DNA of 64,000 bases, taken from Kappaphycus alvarezii. Its lineage: Eukaryota > Rhodophyta > Florideophyceae > Gigartinales > Solieriaceae. The stretch lies in assembly GCA_002205965.3 (NCBI GenBank), contig NADL03000748.1:1116001-1180000 (forward strand), read 5' to 3'. Numbering within the stretch: the first letter of the stretch is position 1; each line of letters starts with the position of its first letter. Shown here piece after piece: positions 55,929 through 64,000 of this stretch. The position numbers were made by a program, and so were the translations under genes. Below the pieces are notes generated by a model. It was not told the DNA's origin, did no database searches, and saw only the letters and a list, made by a program, of their open reading frames with translations.

Positions 55929-57655
55929 TGAAGATGAGTTGCGATGGGGAAAGGCTGGTGGGAGAGAGGATGAAGCTGCGGGCTTGGCTACCCAGAATTT
56001 ACTCGGTACTCTAAAATTCTGACCTTAAGTACAACCTGCAACTACTCTCTAACTCACTGCGTCCATTAACAAAAACATAGAAACTGAACCATTTGGACAG
56101 ATTGAAACATATTGGCCCAGTAATAACGTTCAATTGGGGCATTTTTAGAACTGCTTCCAAAGTTGTCAAATTCGTGTAAGACAGTTTGGCCCAATACACA
56201 CATCAATACAGCACCTTATTTTGTAAACTCATCCGAATCGAATTCTTTTGTGCCAAAATAACGGACTCAACCCGTCATACGTATTATGGAATCACACAAC
56301 TGATTTTGGATGCAGCCGGCAAACCGTAATCATAATCAGAAACCTCATACGTGTTATAGAATCACATAGCTGATTTTGGATGCAGCCGGAAACCGTAATC
56401 ATAATCAGAAACCTCATACGTATTATAAATCACATAACTGATTTTGGATGCAGCCGGCAAACCTAATCATAATCAGAAACCTCATACGTATGGTAGAATC
56501 ACATAACTGATTTTGGATGCAGCCGGAACCGTAATCATAATTAGAAACCTCATACGTATGGTAGAATCACATAACTGATTTTGGATGCAGCCGGCAAACC
56601 TTAATCATAATCAGAAACCTCATACGTATGGTAGAATCACATAACTGATTTCGGATGCAGCCGGCAAACCGTAATCATAATCAGAAACCTCATACGTGTT
56701 ATAGAATCACATACCTGATTTGGATGCAGCCGGATAACTCGTAATCATAATTAGAAACCTCATACGTGTTATAGAATCATATAACTGATTTTCGATGCAG
56801 CCGGCAAATCTTAATCATAATCAGAAACCTCATACGTGTTATAGAATCACATAGCTGATTTTGGATGCAGCCGGACTAAACATAATCATAACTAGAAACC
56901 TCATACGTATTATAGAATCGAAAAACTGATTTTGCATGCAGCCGGCGGATACAGCAGGCATTATACTGTACCTGGAGAGACTGGAGCGGTGTAGCCATGA
57001 TAGTATTTTCATAACCAACTCCCACTGTACGAAACCCAAGTGCAGTATGAATTACAGTACGAGGTACAGTAAGAAGCACAGTACGAGGTACAGTACGAAA
57101 CTTGACACCAGTACAGTATGTGTACACCACTGCACCAAAGGTTTCTACTCTCTGCTGTACCACGTGTACATCACATACACAACTGCCACCACCTACACGT
57201 GTACATACCTTACCTCGACATACCTCTTATACAGTATACTCCTCACCCACTTACAGTGCCCTACCCTATGTAAAATGACCCCATAAACACCATTCTGCCC
57301 TCTAAAATAGCTCAAAGTCAACCTTTACACCTCTACAGCCATTACACGTGTACATCACCAGCCAATAGAATTGCAGCATTTAACCTATCAGCCAATAGGA
57401 TTAAAGCAGGCAATTCTTAGCCTAGGCATTATGGGCCAAGTTCCACTTGTCAACAATTATGCAAAATTTGCATTTATCGTCCACCCCTCGAAAATGGCTT
57501 TTCGTCCCCGGCAACTTTGTTTTTCGGGTAAATTTGGCATATATTATCCTTCAGAACCACATGTGTCCACGTGTACAGATATACAGCTTCCCAACCTCGT
57601 GCGAGACGTCTAGTCAAGGCGATGGGCGTGTGATCGTCTCACAAAATCACCAACA
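55929..57655 (-). repeat. LTR-G, 5' LTR with minisatellite
   Basis: 1727 bp, TGTTGGTGATTTTG (57655 backward) to CTCATCTTCA. The minisatellite (about 56270-56945) has around ten units of about 70 bp, one or two more than the 3' LTR. Several CACGTG-containing palindromes are in the first half. Confidence 0.92.
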
Positions 57656-57958
57656 TTGTTGAGGAGGGTGCGACGTTGGAACACATTTCCAATAGCCTTC
57701 CACATTTCGGCAGCAGTGGTAAGTCCGCGGACGTGGTCGAGGTGCTCATCACTCAAAGACAAACCGATAATGGCCTTAGCTTTGGAATCCTTTTCTTCCA
57801 CTGAACGAGTGCATCACCCTCTGGAGCAGTCGCTGGGGCGTCAATACATCATCGAGGTCACGAAATGCGAGTACCAACTCGATCTTCTGCTTCCAAACAT
57901 GGAAGTTGGACTCACCGAGCTTCTCGATTTTGAAGCCGCCAAGACTCTTATCGTCCAT
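57656..57958 (-). pseudogene. Copia-F gag N-terminus (F3), cut by G
   Basis: ATG 57958 (MDDKSLGGFKIEKLGESN) to TLLNN at the LTR-G junction. A frame change near 57835 and another near 57790 break it. The other part of gag resumes at 49225. Confidence 0.9.
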
Positions 57959-58205
57959 AACGTATGTTTCCGGACGAAAAATCGACAGAAATAATATGAT
58001 CGGAGATCACAACAGTACGAACCGAGCACCAAATCCTAGGTCAAAACACGAAACAGTATGCCCAAAGCACACCAAAACCACAACACAAAGGTTCACACAA
58101 GCGATTCAGACAAACACCAAACGAGTCAAATGGGTGTCAAAATAGTTGACGAAACAATATCTTCTCTTAGTACGTGATGCTTGCCGCTAGCAATACGCAA
58201 TCACG

Positions 58206-58243
58206 GGAAGTCGGACTTCCGGCCCCCGGTCTGACTCTCCGGG
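58206..58243 (-). ncRNA. Leader RNA double hairpin (copy F3)
   Basis: Same two stems as in the F1 and F2 leaders. Confidence 0.68.
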
Positions 58244-58439
58244 TGAGCTCACGGTTCCAGCGATTGACTAAAGTTGAAGGTCGAAGGTTGAACGACTTGA
58301 AGCTCGACGAAGAACGACAGCGAAAGTGAAAGGAAGGATGTCCCCAAAGGACAACAATTCGGAGGTTCCCAAAGAACACAACCGGAAACGAGACAACGGC
58401 ACAAAAGGAAACAAAAGATCGAAAGGAGCGATTAGCGGG

Positions 58440-58453
58440 CTGGGCCCATAACC
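58440..58453 (-). other. Primer binding site, half tRNAiMet (copy F3)
   Basis: CTGGGCCCATAACC on the plus strand beside the LTR-F end. Confidence 0.92.
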
Positions 58454-58844
58454 TGTTGAAAAGGGTAGGTGGAGGAAGGGATGTAGTGCCGAGTCTAACT
58501 TTACTCATCTCGAACATTCAGGTGCTTATATGCACCAACACACTACACTATTACCCTAGATTACGTTTCTACCATCGTACATGACAGTCCAGCTCACCTT
58601 TTCTGATGACATCACACGTAATCATCAATTCACTGTGATCACCACATCATAGTTACGTGCATGTACGTAACATTCTACATCACTGTAATCCATCCATGTC
58701 ATCACAATTCACATCACCCGTAACCTGTAATCACACAACCGGTGACAGCAAACTTGTACAGTACATATACACCTTCACTCGCACATACTGTAATCACTTG
58801 TCATACCATACAGTATGTGCACACAGTGTACTGTACATCCAACA
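58454..58844 (-). repeat. LTR-F, 5' LTR (391-bp form)
   Basis: Close match to 46745-47135. Lacks the tandem duplication of about 40 bp seen in F1 and F2. Confidence 0.93.
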
Positions 58845-60037
58845 CACATGACCCCCACATCGGTGCAAAACCTCATGAGAGGCATGAGGCATGTTCCACG
58901 TGTACACATGCACACGTGTTGATGTAAGGGTGGCCCTAATGCATTTCGGAAGAAATCCAAAGTTCCCAGGGACGAAAGTATGATTTTAAGAGTTCAGCGA
59001 CTTAGAGGCAAAATGTTGTTTGTGGGGTGATTTTACGTGGGGTAGGGTACTATAAGTGGATGAGGAGTATACTGTATGAGAGATATGCTGAGGGAAGCTA
59101 TGTACACGTGTAAGTGGTGGCAGTTGTGTATGTGATGTACACGTGGTACAGCTAAGAGTAGAAACCTTTTGTGCAGTGGTGTACATGTACTGTACTAGTG
59201 CCAAATGAGGAACTGTACTTCGAACTGTACATCGTAATATACCAAGTACTGTACTTCTTACTGTACTTGAGTTTGTACAGTAGGAATCAATTATGGCAAT
59301 ACTGTCATGACTCCTAGAGAGAGGTATTTGATTTTATATTACGTATCAGGTTTCTAGTTATGATACTGATTTGTACATCTGCATCCAAAAATCAGTTATG
59401 TGATTTCATCATACATATGTGGTTTCTAGTTATGATATTGTTTTGTACAACTGCATCCAAAAATCAGTTATGTGATTCCATCATACGTATGTGGTTTCTA
59501 GTTATGATATTGTTTTGTACAACTGCATCCAAAAATCAGTTATGTGATTCCATCATACGTATGTGGTTTCTAGTTATGATACTGATATGTACATCTGCAT
59601 CCAAAAATCAGTTACGTGATTCTATTATACGTATGACGGATTGAGTCCGTTATTCTGGCAAAAGGGAATTCGGTTCCGATAAGTCTGCAAAATAAGGTAC
59701 TGTATTGATGTGTGTATTGGGCCAACCTGTTTACCCAAATGTGTCAACTTTGGAAGCAGTATTGATGTGTGTATTGGGCCAACCTGTTTACACAAATGTG
59801 TCAACTTTGGAAGCAGTTCCAAAATTGCCCCTAATGACCGTTATCACCGGGCCAAGATCTTGAAATCTGCTCCAATGGCAATAGTTTGCGGGATTCTGTT
59901 AGTGGACGCAGTGAGCTAGAAAGTAGTTCTAGGTTGTACTTAAGGCCAAGATTTTAGAGTTCCGAGTAAATTCTGGGTAGCCAAGCCCGCAACTTCATCC
60001 GTCCAGCAAAGTCCTTCACCCTCCCCGATTCCCATTA
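58845..60037 (+). repeat. LTR-B, remainder (right of F insertion)
   Basis: Continues from CACATGACCCC, the point where the left piece stopped at 46744, and ends TTCCCATTA. The minisatellite is short (about 59340-59640). A tandem duplication of about 60 bp lies at 59700-59815 (TATTGATGTGTGTATTGGGC repeated). Confidence 0.9.
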
Positions 60038-60115
60038 TTTTATCCATCTACACTCTTTCCCTACTTCCCTTTTCATTCTCTCTCCTCATCCCTCATCATC
60101 TCCTGTTACTTTCAT
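60038..60115 (+). repeat. LTR-C, last 78 bp
   Basis: TTTTATCCATCTACACTC to TTACTTTCATC matches the 3' end of LTR-C. The B LTR abuts it, so B had been inserted in this LTR-C. No primer site follows. Confidence 0.8.
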
Positions 60116-60603
60116 CTCGATGTGCTTTTTCTACATGGTAGCATCGCGAATTTGAGCCCCGCAAGTGGTTGCATTGGTGAAAATTTAATTTGTGTGTTTT
60201 CGGCATTGCTTACTGTCCTATAGGTGATAGAAATGAGGTGTAAGATGTCTGAGTCCTTACAGCACGTTGTGGTCCCCTGAGTGAGGGGGAGTGTTGAAAT
60301 GGGCTGTGTATTCACTCAGTGCACCACTTGACATGCCAGCGCATGTGGCTCAGTGGTTAACTCTTTCTACAGGTTATGGGCCTAGTTGACGTTGCCGCTG
60401 TGGTCGCGGGTTCGAACCCCGCTGAGTGCACTGAGTTGGATATTTGTTATGAGCGTTACTGTAATGCTCTGTGTAAGCCCTGAACCCCTCGACAAGCACC
60501 TTGTGGTAGTGCCTATGAGCGAGGGGGGGTGTTGATCTATATATGTTGTGGTCCGCTCAGTGGCACAAGAGAGCCAGCGCATGTGGCTCAGTGGCTAACT
60601 CTT
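60116..60603 (+). mobile_element. TRIM cluster: old unit plus a nearly complete unit
   Basis: The complete unit has an LTR at 60292-60371 (80 bp, TGTTGAAATGGGC to CTTTCTACA), primer site 60372-60385 (GGTTATGGGCCTAG), a non-coding internal part, polypurine run GAGCGAGGGGGGG, and a second LTR from 60530 cut after 74 bp by LTR-E at 60604. Upstream, 60116-60291 resembles a decayed internal region: a degraded T-arm-like GCGAATTTGAGCCCCGC near 60148 and a polypurine run GAGTGAGGGGGAG. Units therefore share LTRs in tandem. The two LTRs of the complete unit differ a lot in their first 45 bp. Confidence 0.75.
60337..60433 (+). other. tRNA-like unit inside second TRIM
   Basis: A box TGGCTCAGTGG (60346-60356), B box GGTTCGAACCC (60409-60419), T stem GCGGG/CCCGC, and a 7-bp acceptor-like stem CAGCGCA/TGCACTG with one mismatch. 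It is the same 97-nt length as the unit at 15356-15452. Confidence 0.65.
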
Positions 60604-61074
60604 TGTTGGTACAATTACAGCTTACTGACAATGTATGCGGGGACAGCTACTGTATTTTACTGTACTTTACTGTTCAACCTAGATCTTGACCGTTACGTTT
60701 ATGCACTGTGCTGTGCTGTGAGCTTGAGCTGATCTTTTTTAGATCAGCTCAGATAGGTTTAGGGTAATTCTTTCACCGTCGTCTACATGGCTTCTGGAAA
60801 CTTCCACAGGTCGTGCCGAAGCATCAAGCGACTCGCCCTGAAGTCTATATAAGCCATGGTCTCAGCCCACTCTTGGTCGAAGTAAAGTCTCTCACCACTT
60901 TCCCTTCTCTCAACTCTTCTCCTTGGTCGCTCACTTTCTCTCTCTCTCCTATTGCTCTCTTTCTCTCTCCACTCGCTCTCTCTCTCTCTCTCCACTCGCT
61001 CTCTCTCCCTCGTCTCGCTCTCTCTCTCGTCCGCTCGCGCTCTCTCCCTTCCCTTGTCCATCACTCTTTCTACA
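60604..61074 (+). repeat. LTR-E, 5' LTR with TATA box
   Basis: 471 bp from TGTTGGTACAATTACAG to CTTTCTACA, then a primer site. It holds a perfect 10-bp hairpin (GAGCTGATCT/AGATCAGCTC, 60726-60750), a TATA box CTATATAAG (60845-60853) and a long CT microsatellite (about 60935-61050). It is inserted in the TRIM 3' LTR. Confidence 0.88.
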
Positions 61075-61088
61075 GGTTATGGGCCCAG
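61075..61088 (+). other. Primer binding site, half tRNAiMet (family E)
   Basis: GGTTATGGGCCCAG abuts the LTR-E end; followed by TCCACGC as in family C. Confidence 0.92.
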
Positions 61089-62531
61089 TCCACGCAATCG
61101 CTCTTTCCGCTTGATCCGTCCCTCAACCATTGATGTTGACGTTGAGATAATTGCTTTCCCTGTGTTGTTGGTGCTGTTGGTGTTGTCATTTGTTGCTTTG
61201 TGGTGATTGTTGTTGGGTTTTTGTCTTTGTTAGGACTCATTTGGTAATTGTCAAGCACTTTGTGTGTGGATCCTGAGTGTTTTTGTGGTTACCATTGTGT
61301 GTTGAGTCAGAGCAATCGTTGTTTGTGCTCTACTACTGTTGAGAACAATTTTGTGTTGTCCAGCACTCTGTGTGAGGATCCTGAGTGCTTTGTGGTGTCA
61401 TTGCTCTGCTTGTCGTTTGTTGGTTCGGTTTTCTGTCTCTTTTGTGGTTGTGGTTATTTGGCAATTGATCAACTCGAGTTTATTGTTTGGAAATATTGGC
61501 CTTGTTGTTTGAGGAGGAATCAAGGCCTGGTTGTTGATACCCCTTGCACTCTTGGAAAGCCTTCACGGCAACGGAAAAGAAGAAGACAGAGTGCCAGGGG
61601 TCCGCCCAAGTTTGTCCGAATCTTTTGCCGAATCGTGGTCTTGGCAATCGGTTTTGTAATCCTCTCACCGGCTGTACTCTTTTGAGAACAGTGCCTTTGT
61701 GTAACGCGAGTTGGACGAACCGTACCATACAAACCCACGCGGTTGATAACGCGAGTTATCAAAAGTCGTAAGACTGAACCCGATTCCCGGGGGGTTATCA
61801 CGGTGTACCAGCCGAGTCGGTCCGTTGCAGTGGCCCTTTTGCGCGCCGGCGGGACAGAGACGCTCCTCGATTGAACGACCGATACGTACGCGAAACACCA
61901 TCGCCCGTGGTCGGAGAGGGAACGACTGTCTTCTAATTCCTTACTCTGGTAGCATACCGGTTACTAGTGTTCTACACTTGTACTTTGGTACCTGCTGGCT
62001 ATACTTCTGTTGAGGTGTAGATACGTGCTGTGCACGGAAGGACGAGGCTCATTGGTCACCTTGAGTGCTTTCACACGAGTACGACGGAAGTCAAGCAACA
62101 CAGTCCGGAAGGAAACGCGCCTGAGTTAGTACGGAAAGACTGTGAATGTGGTAAGACGCCCTTTGCTGCGGGGACCTTTCGGGGTAGTGGCTGAAAATTC
62201 CTGGCCGTCTACAGGTAAAGTCGCTGTGCTTACTCGTGGCACACGGATTGCGCTCAAAGTTGAAAGACCAGCACTGGCCGATATACAGGGTAGCGCCCTA
62301 AGGCACAAATAAAGAGGTGGTAAAGAGGTAAAGAGGAAGAAAACTAAAGAGGTAAAGAGTTGGAAATTTAACAGCACGTGTCTTTGAGTAAACGCTGCAA
62401 ACTTCTTATCGGGAAAGGCTTGCCGTGACAAGCGACTATCGGTCGCCTGCTTGGGATACCCGAACAGAGGACTTTGCATACTCACTGCATACGTGGTAAT
62501 ATAGGTTTCAGATACAAAGGGTCTTGAATAA
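61089..62531 (+). other. Family E leader, non-coding
   Basis: No convincing gene. It holds a short direct repeat built on GTGTGWGGATCCTGAGTG (about 61260 and 61370); one copy of the A leader module (about 61633-61737); a (GTAAAGAG)-like repeat near 62315-62360; and the TATCG-loop hairpin CAAG-CGAC-TATCG-GTCG with CTTG (62429-62453). I find no zinc-finger frame of the B/G kind. Confidence 0.6.
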
Positions 62532-64000
62532 AACGTAGTCATTTACGATCGCGGAGGCGGAGTTCGAATTGAAAAGCTCACCAACAACAATTTCCATGTT
62601 TGGAAGCAGTAGGTGCAGCTTCTTCTCGCTCTCCGGGAGCTCGATGACTACATTGTGGATGATCCGCCTGAGGAATCGGATGATAGTGCTCTCAAATCAT
62701 GGACTCGGGCAGACCGCAAAGCAAGGGCGCTCATCTGGTTGTCCCTTTCTGATGAGCACCTTGAGCATGTCCGTACTGCGGCAACTGCAAAGGAGATGTG
62801 GACCATTATTCTCAACACGTTTGAGAGGCACACACTCCTCAATAAACTTACGGCTCGACGCCGGTTTTACACCGCGGCTATGGATGTTAACGAGAGAGTT
62901 TTGCAGTACGTTAACCGTGTGACACAGTTGGCAGTGACCCTGAAATCCATGGATGTGACTATCGATGACAAAGAGATAGCCATGGCTGTGCTTAACGGAT
63001 TGCCACCCCGTTTTGACAACCTCATCGTTGCCTTGGATGCGCTCGGCAATGAGGACAGGGTTTTTACTTTGGAATTTGTGAAGAGCCGGTTGTTGCAGGA
63101 AGAGGAGCGTGCTCAAATGAGAGAGTCAAAAGGGACAAAATCCAATGCTGCGCTCATATCCAATGTCCGTCCGAATGACTACGGAGGTAATGCAAGACAG
63201 CTGCACTGTACGAACTGCGGTCATTCTGGTCACACCGCGGACAGATGCTGGGACAAAGATGTGAACGGTAGGCGCCCGGAAGCTCCAAGGGGCTATCGTG
63301 CATCCGGTTCTCGTAGTGGCAGAGCATCTAATAACCATCGAAACGAGGAAAATCGCCCAAGCGGAGATCAGCAGGCGTTCGTAGGTGCAAATGTATTTGA
63401 TTCGACTGAATCTCATCCTTCAGCTGATAGTGGGGCCATCGTTGATGATGAAATTGTTTGCCTCATGTCACAAATTAAACAGGCCGGGATTTCGGCCGGA
63501 ACTTCCTCCTGGTACGCAGATTCCGCATGTACTTCCCATATGACTTACGATAGGAGTGTTTTCACGAATTATACCGAATTTTCTGCAGCCTCAGTCGATA
63601 TGGGAACTAAAGCCCGGGCTCAAATTGCTGGGCGAGATGAAGTGGAGCTCACATTACTAGTGCATGGCTCTCGAAAGCGGTGCATTCTGCGAGATGTTGT
63701 CCACGTTCCTAGTTTCGAATACTCTCTCATCTCTGTAGGCAAAGCGGACATAGAAGGGATCAAAACTGTATTTGAGAACAAAGCTCTGCAGATGACTAAG
63801 AATGGGAGAGTTGTAGCAACTGGAAAAATTCTGTGCAATAGCCTTCTTTATGCTATCGACATAGTCCAGAAGATACCAAATGATAACTTGTACTCTGCGA
63901 AAGTCACCACACTCTCGACATGGCACGAGAGAATGGCTCATGTAAGCAAGCAGGGCATTGCATCTATGGTAAGGAATAATGTTGTGGACGGCGTGCAGAT
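62532..64000 (+). pseudogene. Copia-E gag-pol, 5' part, runs off window
   Basis: One open frame from 62532 to the window end, broken only by TAG at 62610-62612, where relatives have Lys in VWKQK. No ATG precedes RGGGVRIEKLTNNNFHVW, so the start is lost. Order: Gag (LSDEHLEHVRTAAT, RHTLLNKLTARRRFY, NGLPPRFDNLIVALD); zinc knuckle CTNCGHSGHTADRC (near 63210); an Arg/Asn-rich tail; protease WYADSACTSHMTYD (near 63515), with DSA in place of the usual DSG; GAG-pre-integrase start STWHERMAHVSKQG at the edge. The protease variant is accepted in retroviral-type proteases that use DSG or DTG with some variation, but is worth noting. Otherwise this is among the least damaged gag genes here. Confidence 0.85.

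Larger units (their letters stand above)
49226..57655 (-). mobile_element. Copia-G element, full length, nested in F3 gag
   Basis: 5' LTR 55929-57655, primer site 55915-55928, leader zinc-finger frame 55167-55766, gag-pol 50904-55003, polypurine tract (GATCGAGGGGGG), 3' LTR 49226-50884. It splits F gag between TLLN and IKARREF. The flanks (AACAA and TGATC on the coding strand) show no target-site duplication. The right-hand F/G junction is identical to those at 31805/31806 and 37093/37094, so those are copies of this event. Confidence 0.9.
46745..58844 (-). mobile_element. Copia-F element F3 with nested G element
   Basis: 3' LTR-F 46745-47135, pol 47145-49225, nested G 49226-57655, gag start 57656-57958, leader, primer site 58440-58453, 5' LTR-F 58454-58844. 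Both LTRs are 391 bp with only about six differences. The target site CACAT is duplicated exactly (46740-46744 and 58845-58849). It lies in an LTR-B. This is the only copia insertion here with both ends and its target-site duplication visible. Confidence 0.92.

Noticed and set aside
61248-61685. 145-codon Cys-rich frame in the E leader
   Set aside because: It begins at TTG, not ATG, is driven by a short direct repeat, and has no recognisable domain; treated as leader.
1-64000. Envelope-like gene that would suggest a retrovirus
   Set aside because: Between RNase H ends and 3' LTRs there are only short gaps with polypurine tracts; no envelope-type frame is visible.

Overview
This window is eukaryotic DNA made almost entirely of LTR retrotransposons, nearly all Ty1/copia (Pseudoviridae-like) and heavily nested. 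I see no ordinary host gene. Every intact 5' LTR is followed directly by GGTTATGGGCCCAG or a one-base variant. This is the complement of the anticodon arm of the eukaryotic initiator tRNA-Met, the half-tRNA primer site known from Drosophila copia. The CTGGGCCCATAACC form matches animal-type tRNAiMet better than the plant or budding-yeast form I know, so I infer a metazoan, with low confidence on the lineage.

I use window-local family names. LTR starts and ends are: A (TGTTGGAAGC...TTTAACA, 829 bp); B (TGTTGTTGATTTGGC...CCCATCA or CCCATTA, about 1.2-1.4 kb); C (TGTTGAAAAAGGG...CCATCA, about 1.24 kb); D (TGTTGAGGTG...TTTTACA, 465 bp); E (TGTTGGTACAA...TTTCTACA, 471 bp); F (TGTTGGATGTACAG...TTCAACA, 391 or 431 bp); G (TGTTGGTGATTTTG...CATCTTCA, about 1.7 kb). 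B and G are sister families.

Layout. 1-1506 is AT-rich sequence with nothing recognised. 1507-7375 holds old relics: an A pol, a Ty3/gypsy integrase, and LTR-E and LTR-C pieces. 7376-11750 is a minus-strand B element cut by a plus-strand D element (11751-15310). D is cut by an 80-bp-LTR miniature element (TRIM, 15311-15622), into whose 3' LTR an LTR-C was inserted. Family A (16885-23354) lies just after the C primer site, and its 3' LTR is fused to a truncated B (23355-26511) lodged in the C reverse transcriptase. C ends at 29070. 29071-39826 is a large inverted duplication with arms of about 3.7 kb made of F, G and B pieces, around a G fragment. 40784-46716 is a rearranged B element. 46745-58844 is an F element with a CACAT target-site duplication, carrying a whole G element (49226-57655) inside its gag. 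It sits in an LTR-B that ends at 60037. 60116-60603 is a TRIM cluster, and 60604-64000 is the 5' part of an E element that runs off the window.

Where complete, the coding order is gag (capsid, zinc knuckle), protease, integrase, reverse transcriptase, RNase H. Every copy is broken by frameshifts, stops or deletions. The features I consider new or unusual are: (i) an extra two-zinc-finger reading frame between primer site and gag in families B and G; (ii) a TRIM whose LTR, primer site and internal region together form a tRNA-like unit with Pol III A and B boxes; and (iii) leader hairpins with compensatory base changes shared between families.
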